Source: Litorimonas sp.
Lineage (GTDB): Bacteria; Pseudomonadota; Alphaproteobacteria; Caulobacterales; Maricaulaceae
DNA: 64,000 bases
Assembly (NCBI GenBank): GCA_029936425.1
Contig: JAPYSU010000006.1
Coordinates: 1-64,000, forward strand
Direction: 5' to 3'
The notes below the pieces were generated by a model. The model was not told the DNA's origin. It saw nothing but the letters and a program-made list of their open reading frames with translations, and made no database searches. The position numbers were made by a program, and so were the translations under genes. Position 1 is the stretch's first letter. Every line of letters starts with the position of its first letter. Below are positions 41,585 through 50,159 of this stretch, in pieces.

Positions 41585-42757
41585 ATGAATGCTGTCAGTT
41601 CATCTCCGTCTTCTTCCACTCGCGATAACAGCGTCGCGGATGCGCTTGGCTTGTGGGAGCCTAAACGCACTTTAACGCTGGAGGCGGCCCGCCGTCATAC
41701 GCAGCGCATTCAGACCCTTCGCAAGGTTCTTATTGGCCTGGCCGGACTTTTAGTTCTTTTTCTGATTTTTCAATTTGTCGGTAGCGGCACAAAAACCTTT
41801 GATGACCCCAATCCAACCGAATCCGTGAAAATGGTCAATCCACGTTACAGCGGACGAACCTCTGATGGCCTTCCATTTTATCTGACCGCAGACACGGCCA
41901 CACGTAAAATGGCAAACCGCACGGAAGTGGCGCTTGTCAAACCCGTGCTTGAATTTATTCGCGCTGATGAGGCAGCTTCGTCTTTCGTATTGGCTGATAC
42001 GGGAACTTATGACGACGTTAAAAAGATCCTGAACCTTCGCACGGATGTGAATCTGGAAACAGATGACGGTTATATTTGCGACACGACCCATGCCCGAATT
42101 TTCGCGCGTGACAAAAGACTGGAAGGCGACGAACCGATTGCCTGCGCCGGAAATTTCGGAACGGTCAATGGCCGGGCTTTCGAAATCAATGACAATTACA
42201 AGGAATTTGTTTTTAAGGACGGTATGGACGCCGTCATTAGCCAAGATCCGGCCAAAAGCCAGTCAATAAGCCAAGAGGGAAGCTCACCTGACAGTCAATC
42301 CAGTTTTGCTTTTGGCGGAGACGGCCCCATTGATATCACCGCTGATCGCGCGGTCTATATCGGCGGACAAACCGACCTGTTTGGGGATGTGGTGGTCACT
42401 CAGGATGGAGCGACGATTTATTCCGATACGATGAATATATTCAGGAGCGAGGCGACGTCCGAAGCCGATGGATCTTTGCAATTGGGTGAGGTCAATAAAA
42501 TCATTGCGACGGATAACTTCAGATATAAAACTGCTGAAAATGATGTGACTGGCAATCGGGGTGTTTACGAACGGGATAAAAACCTTATCACGGTGACAGG
42601 GGACGTTCTGGTCAAACAACCCGGCGGCAATACGGCGAAAACCGATAAGCTGACCTACAACACAATAACGGAGACCATACGTTTCTCCGGGAATTGTCAG
42701 GGTCGGGACTGCGGACCGGGCGGTCGTACACGTGTCGTGATACAGAACGGGAATTAG
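41585..42757 (+). CDS. lptC: LPS export protein LptC, long form with LptA-like second domain
   Basis: A 390-residue protein with a single membrane anchor at about 46-66 (VLIGLAGLLVLFLIFQFVG). An LptC jellyroll (about 80-215) is followed by a second OstA/LptA-like beta region (about 240-380: DITADRAVYIGGQTDLFGDVVVTQDGA, YKTAENDVTGNRGVYERDKN, VTGDVLVKQPGG). E. coli LptC is about half this length. In the Lpt bridge, LptC passes LPS from the LptB2FG complex to LptA. The fused second domain could extend the periplasmic bridge. lptA and lptB follow directly. Confidence 0.9.
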   Translation: MNAVSSSPSSSTRDNSVADALGLWEPKRTLTLEAARRHTQRIQTLRKVLIGLAGLLVLFLIFQFVGSGTKTFDDPNPTESVKMVNPRYSGRTSDGLPFYLTADTATRKMANRTEVALVKPVLEFIRADEAASSFVLADTGTYDDVKKILNLRTDVNLETDDGYICDTTHARIFARDKRLEGDEPIACAGNFGTVNGRAFEINDNYKEFVFKDGMDAVISQDPAKSQSISQEGSSPDSQSSFAFGGDGPIDITADRAVYIGGQTDLFGDVVVTQDGATIYSDTMNIFRSEATSEADGSLQLGEVNKIIATDNFRYKTAENDVTGNRGVYERDKNLITVTGDVLVKQPGGNTAKTDKLTYNTITETIRFSGNCQGRDCGPGGRTRVVIQNGN

Positions 42758-42781
42758 AAAAGGCAAAAAGTGAGGATGATT

Positions 42782-43324
42782 ATGCGAATGATGAAATCAA
42801 TATCTGTCATAGCAATCGCGGTAGCGGGACTTTTTGCATTGCCCGCTCAAGCACAGTTCGCTGGAAATTCCGGAGCGCCCATCACAATCGATGCAGATGA
42901 CAGTCGTCTGGAGGGCGGACTTGCTATTTTCACAGGTCAGGTTGATGCCCGTCAAGGTGACGTGCGTATACTCACTGACAAGATGACAATTACCGGACGC
43001 CAAAACGGAGGGTCTGGTATTGAGTCCGCAATGGGCGATATCGAGAAAATCGTCGCTGTCGGAAATTTTTATTATATTACCCCGACCCAAGAAGTCCGCG
43101 GAGAACAAGGCATTTACACCCAGTCAGATAATAATTTCACCGTGACGGGGGATGTTATCCTTTTGCAGGATGACAGCGTTGTGACGGGCGACAAGCTTAT
43201 CTATAATCTGGATACGGAAGAAGCCCGCGTTGTCAGCGAATGCCAAGGCCGACAATGCGGACAGAAAAAGCGCGTCCGCGTTTTAATCAAAAGCTCGGGT
43301 AATGCCGAAGAGCCGGCCAGCTAG
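42782..43324 (+). CDS. lptA: LPS export periplasmic bridge protein LptA
   Basis: A 180-residue periplasmic protein. The signal peptide runs to AQAQF (about residue 25). The OstA fold shows ITIDADDSRLEGGLAIFTGQV, NFYYITPTQEVRGEQGIY, VTGDVILLQDDSVVTGDKLIYNL and EARVVSECQ. AGGA precedes the ATG at 42782. A GTG at 42770 covers that ribosome site and is rejected. The ending VVSECQGRQCG echoes the NCQGRDCGPGG ending of the LptC second domain, which suggests that domain arose by duplication of lptA. Confidence 0.9.
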   Translation: MRMMKSISVIAIAVAGLFALPAQAQFAGNSGAPITIDADDSRLEGGLAIFTGQVDARQGDVRILTDKMTITGRQNGGSGIESAMGDIEKIVAVGNFYYITPTQEVRGEQGIYTQSDNNFTVTGDVILLQDDSVVTGDKLIYNLDTEEARVVSECQGRQCGQKKRVRVLIKSSGNAEEPAS

Positions 43325-43363
43325 GCCGCGCAACAGGCAAATAGAGCAGATAAAAGATTTTTC

Positions 43364-44122
43364 ATGGCTGACGAGACACCCACTTCGACGATAACGCCGC
43401 CTGCCACAGGATTGGCCGCAAATAATATCGGAAAGGCCTATCGCGGACGCGTTGTGGTCAAAGATATTACCCTGACCGTCCAGCGCGGCGAGGTCGTGGC
43501 CCTCATGGGGCCGAACGGCGCCGGGAAGACGACAAGCTTTTACATGATTATGGGCCTGATCGAGGCCGACCGCGGTATGATTACACTGGACGGTCAGGAT
43601 ATTACGTCCCTCCCCATGTATCAACGCGCCAGACTCGGCGTAGGCTATCTGCCGCAGGAGCAGAGCATTTTCCGCGGTCTGACGGTGGAAGAGAATATCC
43701 GCGCCGTTGTTCAGCTCACCGAAAAAGATAAATCCAAATGGGCCGACACCGTTGACGCCCTTTTGGATGAGCTCAATATCGGCCATATCAAAAACAGCCC
43801 GGCCTTAGCCCTGTCCGGCGGAGAGCGTCGCCGCGTCGAAATTGCCCGTGCTCTTGCCTCTCGCCCAAGCTTTATGCTCTTGGATGAGCCCTTTACCGGC
43901 ATTGATCCTATCGCCATTGCCGATATTTCAGAATTGGTTTTGTATCTTAAAAAGCGCGGCATAGGTATTTTAATTACCGATCACCGCGTGCGCGAAACTC
44001 TGGATATCGTGGACCGCGCTTCCATTCTCTTCCAGGGAGAAGCTCTGTTCGAAGGCACGCCGGACGAGATCCGCGCGAACAAAGATGTGCGGCGCGTCTA
44101 TCTCGGTGAAAAATACGCCTAG
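43364..44122 (+). CDS. lptB: LPS export ABC transporter ATPase LptB
   Basis: A 252-residue ABC ATPase that powers LPS extraction with LptF and LptG (not in this window). Walker A GPNGAGKTT is at 49-57, followed by the Q-loop region LGVGYLPQEQSIFRGL, signature LSGGERRR, Walker B FMLLDEPFTGIDP and switch histidine ITDHRVRET. The LptB-specific PQEQSIFRGLTVEENI block is clear. The usual downstream genes rpoN, hpf and ptsN are absent. A response-regulator gene follows instead, 16 bp after the stop. Confidence 0.96.
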   Translation: MADETPTSTITPPATGLAANNIGKAYRGRVVVKDITLTVQRGEVVALMGPNGAGKTTSFYMIMGLIEADRGMITLDGQDITSLPMYQRARLGVGYLPQEQSIFRGLTVEENIRAVVQLTEKDKSKWADTVDALLDELNIGHIKNSPALALSGGERRRVEIARALASRPSFMLLDEPFTGIDPIAIADISELVLYLKKRGIGILITDHRVRETLDIVDRASILFQGEALFEGTPDEIRANKDVRRVYLGEKYA

Positions 44123-44138
44123 CCCCCCGTTAAGCCTT

Positions 44139-44507
44139 ATGCCTCTGAATATCTCTCACTCTCTCCTGGTCGAAGACAATGCCATTATCGCGATGGACTG
44201 CGAAGATATGCTACGGGATCTCGGCGCCGAAACGGTAGGAGTTTGCGCGACAGTTGAAGAGGCTCTGTCCTACATATCAAACAATGCCGTGGATTTCGCT
44301 TTACTGGATTTGAATATCGGCTCGGAAACAAGTCTTCCCGTGGCCGCCCTTCTTGGTAAAAAACAGACGCCGTTTCTCTTTGCAACTGGAGAGGAGGGAG
44401 AGCAGGATATTGATTCCCTTGAGCTAAAAACGGTTATTTTGCAAAAGCCCTACACCGCAAATGGACTTCAAGAGGCCTTGGGTACTCTTGAGAAAGTCGT
44501 TCAGTAA
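44139..44507 (+). CDS. single-domain response regulator, FATGUY type
   Basis: A 122-residue receiver with no output domain. It has the acidic pair in LLVEDNAIIAMD, the phospho-acceptor Asp in FALLDLNIGSE, the FATGUY-like PFLFATGEEG and the lysine in LQKPYT. FATGUY receivers are known to work with HWE/HisKA2 kinases in alphaproteobacterial stress signalling, often as phospho-relay or sink. The ATG at 44139 is taken because upstream sequence lies inside lptB. The LOV-HWE kinase at 39234-40664 is a natural candidate partner. Confidence 0.85.
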   Translation: MPLNISHSLLVEDNAIIAMDCEDMLRDLGAETVGVCATVEEALSYISNNAVDFALLDLNIGSETSLPVAALLGKKQTPFLFATGEEGEQDIDSLELKTVILQKPYTANGLQEALGTLEKVVQ

Positions 44508-44532
44508 CACTTTAATATCAGTCCCTGAATTC

Positions 44533-44564
44533 AAAAAACCCGCCTTCTGAAAGCGGGTTTTCTT
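44533..44564. terminator. bidirectional terminator between response regulator and mscL
   Basis: AACCCGC/GCGGGTT arms around a CTTCTGAAA loop, with A-rich left and T-rich right flanks, between converging genes. Confidence 0.8.
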
Positions 44565-44583
44565 ATATTCAATTTCAGGTCTT

Positions 44584-45006
44584 TTAGGACTTGGAGTTCT
44601 GACGCGCCAGCAGGTCACGGATTTCGGCCAATAGAACTTCATTGGCAGGCGGGGCAGCCGGAGCGGCCTCTTCCTTTTTCTTCGCGCTATTCATCGCCTT
44701 GATAATGAGAAACATCACAAAAGCGACAATGATAAAGGTGATAAGAGACGTCAGAAAGACGCCCACATTAATAACCCATCCCGGATCAGTGACCGTGCCG
44801 TCCGCTGCCACGACTGGAGCTTCAATTTCCCATCTCCATTCAGACAGGTCGATGCCGCCCATAATGGGCTGCAATAAAGGCATGAAAACGCCGTCGATAA
44901 AGTCTTTGGTCACGGTCGCAAAAGCGGTTCCCATGACAAAACCTACCGCCATATCGACGAGATTACCTTTCATGGCGAAAGCTTTAAATTCAGAAATCAT
45001 TCCCAT
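44584..45006 (-). CDS. mscL: large-conductance mechanosensitive channel MscL
   Basis: A 140-residue inner-membrane channel that opens under membrane tension and releases solutes on osmotic downshock. The first helix MISEFKAFAMKGNLVDMAVGFVMGTAF and the pore region are canonical. A second membrane helix is at about 85-105 (FLTSLITFIIVAFVMFLII). The charged C-terminal bundle ends with LLAEIRDLLARQNS. Start and length agree with the family. Confidence 0.97.
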   Translation of the reverse strand: MGMISEFKAFAMKGNLVDMAVGFVMGTAFATVTKDFIDGVFMPLLQPIMGGIDLSEWRWEIEAPVVAADGTVTDPGWVINVGVFLTSLITFIIVAFVMFLIIKAMNSAKKKEEAAPAAPPANEVLLAEIRDLLARQNSKS

Positions 45007-45123
45007 GGATGTCCCCTTTTTCGGATCAAGTTTGGCGCAACAACTGCCCAGTTATTACTGCACAAACCCTGAAAGTGGGTCAATAAGGTAATTTTAAAGG
45101 AATGGCCAAATGACCTGAGAGAC

Positions 45124-45414
45124 TTATTTGTCTTTCGACGCATCAATACTTTCGCGCAGGTCTTTACCTGTGCGGAAGAACGGAACGTGTTTTTCCGGAA
45201 CAAAAACATCCTCGCCGGTCCGGGGATTACGGCCTGCGCGGGCTTTACGGTGGCGAACGGAAAAGGCGCCAAAACCACGAAGCTCAACCCTGGCGCCGCG
45301 TTCCAAAGTCTGGGTCACGGACTCTAGGACAACGGCGACAACCCGCTCCATATCATTACGGGTCAGGTGCGGATTTTCATCGTGGAGTTTATCAATGAGT
45401 TCAGAACGAAGCAT
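45124..45414 (-). CDS. ihfB: integration host factor subunit beta
   Basis: A 96-residue HU/IHF-family DNA-bending protein. It starts MLRSELIDKLHDENPHL, with the minor-groove arm RGFGAFSVRHRKARAGRNPRTGE containing the intercalating proline context. The short acidic-basic tail and high match to IHF-beta favour it over HU. IHF assists CtrA-regulated promoters in Caulobacter. It lies downstream of rpsA, the classic rpsA-ihfB order, with a terminator between them. Confidence 0.95.
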   Translation of the reverse strand: MLRSELIDKLHDENPHLTRNDMERVVAVVLESVTQTLERGARVELRGFGAFSVRHRKARAGRNPRTGEDVFVPEKHVPFFRTGKDLRESIDASKDK

Positions 45415-45482
45415 GAAAAGCTTATAGCCCGTTCGCCCCGCCTCCCGTCAAGGAGATTCACAAGAACCGTGAATTTTGAATT

Positions 45483-45519
45483 AAAAAAAACCCGCCCTCC
45501 GGAAGGAGAGCGGGTTTAA
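45483..45519 (-). terminator. rpsA terminator
   Basis: Minus strand AAACCCGC-TCTCC/GGAGG-GCGGGTTT with a TTCC loop and a run of eight T, 25 bp after the rpsA stop. Confidence 0.9.
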
Positions 45520-45543
45520 AGTTTTAAGTCTAGCCGAAAAGGC

Positions 45544-47247
45544 CTAGTTGTCGCCTTTCAAGGCCGCGCCGAGGATATCCCCGAGAGATGCGCCTGAGTC
45601 AGCGGAACCGTATTGCTGCACAGCTTCTTTCTCTTCAGCGATTTCGAGCGCTTTGATGGAAAGTGTGTAGCTACGTGTCTTACGGTCAACGCGGGTAATC
45701 AGAGCGTCAACCTTGTCACCAACAGCGAAACGCTCTGGACGTTGCTCGGAACGCTCACGGGACAAATCACCCTTACGGATAAAGGCGGTTGTTTCCGCAT
45801 CGTCTTCGCCAAAGGTCACTTCGATACCACCGGAGTTCACTTCTTTTACGGTACAGGTCACAACTGCGCCGCGGTTTGCGCCGCTTGCGCCGGCTGGCAT
45901 TGTGTCTTTGAGGACTTGCTTTACACCCAAAGAGATACGCTCTTTCTCAATATCGACTTCGAGGATTTTGGCTTCAACCATGTCGCCTTTTTTGTAATCC
46001 TGAAGGGCTTCTTCGCCTGACTTCTCCCAGGAGAGGTCTGACAAGTGGGCCATCCCGTCAATGTCGCCGTCGAGACCGATAAACAGGCCAAACTCTGTGA
46101 CCGAGCGAACTTCGCCCTTGATCGTAGAGCCAACGGGGAAGCGGTCTGTGAAGCTGTCCCAAGGATTTTCCTGAACCTGCTTGATACCCAAGGAGATACG
46201 GCGTTTCTCTTGATCCACTTCAAGGACTTCGACTTCGATTTCCTGAGATGTAGACACAATTTTGCCCGGGTGGACGTTTTTCTTTGTCCAGGACATTTCA
46301 GAGACATGGACGAGGCCTTCAACGCCTTCTTCCAATTCAATGAATGCACCGTAGTCAGCGATATTCGTGACAGTCCCTGTATGACGGGTCCCGACGACGT
46401 ATTTCGCAGACGCGGCGTTCCACGGATCTTCCTGCAATTGTTTCATGCCGAGAGAAATGCGTTGCGTCTCTGGGTTAATACGGATGATTTTGACTTTGAC
46501 TGTGTCGCCCACATTCAGAACCTGGGAGGGGTGGCTGACGCGGCGCCAGCTCATGTCTGTAACATGAAGCAAACCGTCAATTCCGCCGAGATCAACGAAC
46601 GCACCGTAATCGGTGATATTCTTGACAACGCCTTCACGTGTTTCGCCTTCAGCCAGCTGGCCGACAAGCTCCGCGCGTTGCTCTGCACGGCTTTCCTCGA
46701 GAATAGCGCGACGTGACACAACGATGTTTCCACGGGAGCGATCCATTTTCAGGATCATGAAAGGCTGGTCTTCATTCATCAGAGGACCCACATCGCGTAC
46801 GGGGCGGATATCGACTTGGGAACCCGGCAAGAAGGCATTGATGCCGCCGAGATCAACGGTGAAGCCGCCTTTAACGCGGCCAACAATAGCGCCTTTGACA
46901 GGCTCTTCAGCCTCAAAGAATTTCGCCATTTTGATCCAGCTTTCTTCGCGGCGCGCTTTGTCGCGCGACAGAACAGCCTGGCCAAGAGCATTTTCAATAC
47001 GTTCTAGATAGATGTCGACTTCGTCGCCAACAGCAAGTTTTTTATCATCGCCCGGCGTGTAAAATTCACGGAGGTCAACGCGGCCTTCAGTTTTAAGGCC
47101 GATGTCGATAATGGCCGCATCTTTTTCGATGGCGGTTACGACACCTTTGACAACTGTGCCTTCTTCCATTGAATTCGTCTCGAAAGACGCTTCAAACATA
47201 GAGGCAAAATCATCGGTGGATGGATTCATGGATTGAGCTTCGCTCAT
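45544..47247 (-). CDS. rpsA: 30S ribosomal protein S1
   Basis: A 567-residue protein of six S1 RNA-binding repeats, e.g. GVVKNITDYGAFVDLGGIDGLLH, GTVTNIADYGAFIELEEGVEGLVH and GEVRSVTEFGLFIGLDGDIDGMAH. It binds mRNA leaders and helps the ribosome load structured or weak Shine-Dalgarno messages. That is relevant here because several genes in the window lack clear ribosome sites. GGAG precedes its own ATG. ihfB follows. Confidence 0.97.
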   Translation of the reverse strand: MSEAQSMNPSTDDFASMFEASFETNSMEEGTVVKGVVTAIEKDAAIIDIGLKTEGRVDLREFYTPGDDKKLAVGDEVDIYLERIENALGQAVLSRDKARREESWIKMAKFFEAEEPVKGAIVGRVKGGFTVDLGGINAFLPGSQVDIRPVRDVGPLMNEDQPFMILKMDRSRGNIVVSRRAILEESRAEQRAELVGQLAEGETREGVVKNITDYGAFVDLGGIDGLLHVTDMSWRRVSHPSQVLNVGDTVKVKIIRINPETQRISLGMKQLQEDPWNAASAKYVVGTRHTGTVTNIADYGAFIELEEGVEGLVHVSEMSWTKKNVHPGKIVSTSQEIEVEVLEVDQEKRRISLGIKQVQENPWDSFTDRFPVGSTIKGEVRSVTEFGLFIGLDGDIDGMAHLSDLSWEKSGEEALQDYKKGDMVEAKILEVDIEKERISLGVKQVLKDTMPAGASGANRGAVVTCTVKEVNSGGIEVTFGEDDAETTAFIRKGDLSRERSEQRPERFAVGDKVDALITRVDRKTRSYTLSIKALEIAEEKEAVQQYGSADSGASLGDILGAALKGDN

Positions 47248-47297
47248 GAGTGGAACTCCAAAATAAGGTCCTGCCTACGGATCAAGCCCGCGGTCTA

Positions 47298-47314
47298 GCC
47301 CGGCCAATCCGGGC
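47298..47314 (-). promoter_or_regulatory. small hairpin in the rpsA leader
   Basis: GCCCGG/CCGGGC with a CCAAT loop, 51-67 bp upstream of the rpsA start. In E. coli, hairpins in the rpsA leader mediate S1 autoregulation. A single 6-bp stem is only suggestive of the same here. Confidence 0.25.
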
Positions 47315-47464
47315 GTCAATGAAAACGTGAAAGGGAGGGAAAACCGCCAGTTTCGCGCTGATGTCTGTCGGCCTTTGGAAAAGCCAGAGAAATCGAGGGG
47401 CGTATAGGCGTGTGTTCTGGGAATAGCAAGGGGGTTGGTCAGGGTTGTTGTTCCGAATGCGCGG

Positions 47465-47887
47465 TCAGCGCGCCATAGCCATCTCCACTGCCTCGACCGC
47501 CGCTTCAAACGCCAGCAGGGTCGACGTATGACGGGCCGGATAGGCGGAGACGCCTTTGAGCAATTCTAGCCGGACAAAACGTCCTTCAGGCGTGGGACCG
47601 CCTGACTTTAAAATGGCTTTCAAGGCATCCCGCGCCTCTCTCAATTCTGGCAAGGTTGCGCCGACAATCTGCTCTTTCAGAATTGCCGCGCTGGCTTGCC
47701 CGAGAGCGCAAGCTTGCACGCGCAGAGCCGCCTCATCCACGGCGTCGCCGTTCATATTGACGTCAATTTCCAGCCAGGATCCGCAGAGTTTTGAAACTTT
47801 CCGCGAGGTGCCATCAGGCGCTTCCAAACGCTCGTTTCGAAGGGCCGAAGACAAAGTCAGAATATCACTGTTATAGAGGTCATCCAT
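47465..47887 (-). CDS. IscU/SufU-like iron-sulfur cluster scaffold protein
   Basis: A 140-residue NifU-N-fold protein. The conserved cysteines are in KLCGSWLEIDV and VQACALGQASA, and the third position is in YPARHTST, where Cys is replaced by Arg-His as in this alphaproteobacterial subgroup. It probably assists Fe-S assembly or sulfur transfer. The ATG at 47887, with GGGG five bases before it, is preferred over GTG 47890. It diverges from cysK across about 100 bp, which links it to sulfur metabolism. Confidence 0.85.
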   Translation of the reverse strand: MDDLYNSDILTLSSALRNERLEAPDGTSRKVSKLCGSWLEIDVNMNGDAVDEAALRVQACALGQASAAILKEQIVGATLPELREARDALKAILKSGGPTPEGRFVRLELLKGVSAYPARHTSTLLAFEAAVEAVEMAMAR

Positions 47888-47988
47888 CACGTCCCCTATA
47901 TAGGCAGGTCTTTCAATTTATCCATATACCTTTCACTTTGCGGCAGCTTTCCCATATAGTTGTTATAATTCAAGCAGGAGAAACTCTT

Positions 47989-48969
47989 ATGCCTTCAGCC
48001 GCCCGTGGAAAAATTTACGACAACATTCTGGAAACGATGGGCGGAACGCCGCTCGTCCGTTTGCCGCGCATCACCGAAGGCGTGCCGGCCGATCTTGTTT
48101 TCAAACTTGAGTTTTTCAATCCGGTTGCGTCTGTCAAAGACCGTATCAGTATTGCCATGATTGAGGATTTGGAAAAATCCGGCAAGCTCAAACCCGGCGG
48201 AACGATTATCGAACCTACTTCCGGCAATACAGGTATCGCGATTGCCTTTGCCGCCGCCGCCAAGGGTTATAAAGCCATTCTTGTCATGCCCGAAAGCATG
48301 TCGATTGAGCGCCGCAAGATGATGAAACTGCTCGGCGCCGAGCTCGTCCTGACCGACGCCGCAGGCGGCATCCCCGGCGCGATAGAAAAAGCGGAGGAGC
48401 TGGTCAAGAACACGCCCGGCGCGGTGCAGGCCGGACAATTTACGAATCCCGCCAACCCGGCCATTCATTACGCCACGACTGGCCCGGAAATCTGGACGGA
48501 TTGCGACGGTAAAGTTGATGTGTTTATCGCCGGGGTCGGCACAGGCGGGACGCTCACGGGCGCAGGGCGTTATCTGAAAGAGAAAAATCCTGATTGCCAA
48601 ATCATTGCCATTGAACCGACGGGATCGCCTGTCCTCTCCAAGGGCGAAAAAGGGCCGCATAAAATTCAAGGGATTGGCGCCGGCTTTGTCCCGGATGTAT
48701 TAGATAAAAGCCTGATTGATGATGTCGTGCTGATCGAAAATGAGACAGCGTTCGGGACGGCAAAACATGTCGCCGCAGAAGACGGCGTTCCAGTCGGCAT
48801 TTCGTCCGGCGCGGCCATAGCCGCAGCGCTGAAAGTCGGGGCTCGCCCCGAAATGAAAGGCAAACGGATTGTTACGATTATTCCAAGCTTTGCCGAGCGC
48901 TATCTGTCTACACCGTTATTCGAAGAAGATGTTCCGCCGGCAGAAGGTCAGAAATCCAACGCGCCTTGA
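47989..48969 (+). CDS. cysK: cysteine synthase A (O-acetylserine sulfhydrylase)
   Basis: A 326-residue PLP enzyme making cysteine from O-acetylserine and sulfide. The PLP lysine is K50 in FNPVASVKDRI, and the substrate-binding loop PTSGNTGIA and PLP-phosphate loop GVGTGGT are intact. The ATG at 47989 has AGGAG eight bases upstream. The frame is open to 47791, but that part lies opposite the IscU-like gene. A TATAAT hexamer lies at 47964-47969. The MoeB-like gene follows after 3 bp, so the two are co-transcribed. Confidence 0.96.
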   Translation: MPSAARGKIYDNILETMGGTPLVRLPRITEGVPADLVFKLEFFNPVASVKDRISIAMIEDLEKSGKLKPGGTIIEPTSGNTGIAIAFAAAAKGYKAILVMPESMSIERRKMMKLLGAELVLTDAAGGIPGAIEKAEELVKNTPGAVQAGQFTNPANPAIHYATTGPEIWTDCDGKVDVFIAGVGTGGTLTGAGRYLKEKNPDCQIIAIEPTGSPVLSKGEKGPHKIQGIGAGFVPDVLDKSLIDDVVLIENETAFGTAKHVAAEDGVPVGISSGAAIAAALKVGARPEMKGKRIVTIIPSFAERYLSTPLFEEDVPPAEGQKSNAP

Positions 48970-48972
48970 TCC

Positions 48973-49719
48973 ATGACTCCGAGTCAAATTGAGCGGTATG
49001 CCCGGCATCTGGTTTTGAAAGAAATCGGAGGCCCGGGTCAGGCCGCCTTATTGGATGCCAAAATCGCTATTGTCGGCGCGGGCGGCCTCGGGGGACCTGC
49101 AGGGCTTTATCTGGCCGCAGCAGGCATAGGGCACATTACGCTCATTGATGATGATGAAGTCGATTTGTCAAACCTGCAAAGACAGATTCAATTTTCAGAA
49201 AGTGATATTGAGAGCTCTAAGGTTGGTAGTCTGGCCAAAAGGCTTTTAGGGCTTAATCAAGATGTTTTTATTCGGCCTCTTTGCCAAAAACTGACAAAAG
49301 AAAACGCTGCAGACCTTCTTCAGGGTCACGACCTTATTCTGGACGGCGTCGACGACTTTGAAACGCGTTATGCCATTAACGAGGCCAGCCTCGCCTTGAA
49401 AATTCCTCTTATCTCGGGCGCGCTGGGTCGTTTCAATGGACAGATCAGCCTGTTTAATTCCGCCCCTGACGCGCCTTGTTATCGCTGCTTGGTCCCGGAC
49501 ATTCCGCCTGATGCAGAGACCTGCGCTCAAGTCGGTATCATTGGCGCTCTCGCCGGCGTGATGGGGTCTCAAATGGCTTTGGAAGCCATCAAATTCATAA
49601 CGCAGTCAGGACAGTCTCTGTCAGGGCGTCTTTATGTGTTTGACGGTTTGCAAAGCGAAAGCCGGACCCTCGCCCTCCGCAAGGATCCGGCCTGTTCTGC
49701 CTGCAAGACTACCCCCTGA
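48973..49719 (+). CDS. MoeB/ThiF/HesA-family adenylyltransferase
   Basis: A 248-residue E1-like enzyme. The nucleotide-binding loop is IVGAGGLGGPAGLYLA, the Rossmann acidic region is LIDDDEVDLSNLQRQ, and the putative catalytic cysteine sits in AETCAQVGIIGAL. Two CxxC pairs, CYRC and CSAC, form the zinc site. Such proteins adenylate the C-terminal Gly-Gly of a sulfur carrier (MoaD, ThiS or CysO type). Adjacency to cysK suggests sulfur donation from cysteine chemistry. It has no rhodanese domain. Confidence 0.92.
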   Translation: MTPSQIERYARHLVLKEIGGPGQAALLDAKIAIVGAGGLGGPAGLYLAAAGIGHITLIDDDEVDLSNLQRQIQFSESDIESSKVGSLAKRLLGLNQDVFIRPLCQKLTKENAADLLQGHDLILDGVDDFETRYAINEASLALKIPLISGALGRFNGQISLFNSAPDAPCYRCLVPDIPPDAETCAQVGIIGALAGVMGSQMALEAIKFITQSGQSLSGRLYVFDGLQSESRTLALRKDPACSACKTTP

Positions 49720-49733
49720 CGTTTACAAGCAGA

Positions 49734-50153
49734 TTAGTCTCTAATGTAACGGCGTTTTGCCTGAGCGCGCAATTCTGTGCGGTTATAACCATATCCGAAA
49801 CGATTAAATCCATAGCCTCTAAAGGCTGAAAAACGCGACCCAACCAAAGTCCGGGTGCGGCGGCGGATTAGATCGCGTTCCAGGGCTAACTGCTCGCGTT
49901 CTTCAATATCGATCCGCCGGGATTCCAGCTGCGTATTGATCAGGGCCTGCTGGCGAGAGGCTTCTAATGCCTCACGTTGATTAAAATCAGACCGACTCGT
50001 GCGCGGAGTTACAGATTTGGTGTTATGGCGATAAATCTGAACGCCCTGTTCGCAACTGACCGAATAGGGGCCGCTAACTGTGCCGCAAGCGGCCATGGCC
50101 TGCACTGGAAATAGCAAGGCAGAGGCGGCGAGAATCAAAATAGTGCTTTTCAT
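49734..50153 (-). CDS. hypothetical secreted protein
   Basis: A 139-residue protein that starts at the ATG at 50153 behind CAGGAG. An in-frame ATG at 50183 would place ten extra residues before the signal peptide. The signal runs to about residue 22 (ALLFPVQAMAACG). Two cysteines follow early (AACG, VSCEQG). The middle is a Glu/Arg/Gln-rich helix (RRIDIEEREQLALERDLIRRR), and the C-terminus is Arg/Tyr/Phe/Gly-rich (YGFNRFGYGYNR). Family not recognised. Likely periplasmic. Confidence 0.7.
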   Translation of the reverse strand: MKSTILILAASALLFPVQAMAACGTVSGPYSVSCEQGVQIYRHNTKSVTPRTSRSDFNQREALEASRQQALINTQLESRRIDIEEREQLALERDLIRRRTRTLVGSRFSAFRGYGFNRFGYGYNRTELRAQAKRRYIRD

Positions 50154-50159
50154 ACAAAA

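Noticed and set aside
47964..47969. TATAAT as the cysK promoter -10 element
   Set aside because: No TTGACA-like -35 lies at 16-18 bp. The nearest TTGCGG is 20 bp away, so I only mention it in the cysK entry.
47791..47988. 66-residue N-terminal extension of cysK
   Set aside because: It is antisense to the IscU-like gene and not part of the cysteine synthase fold. The ATG at 47989 has AGGAG.
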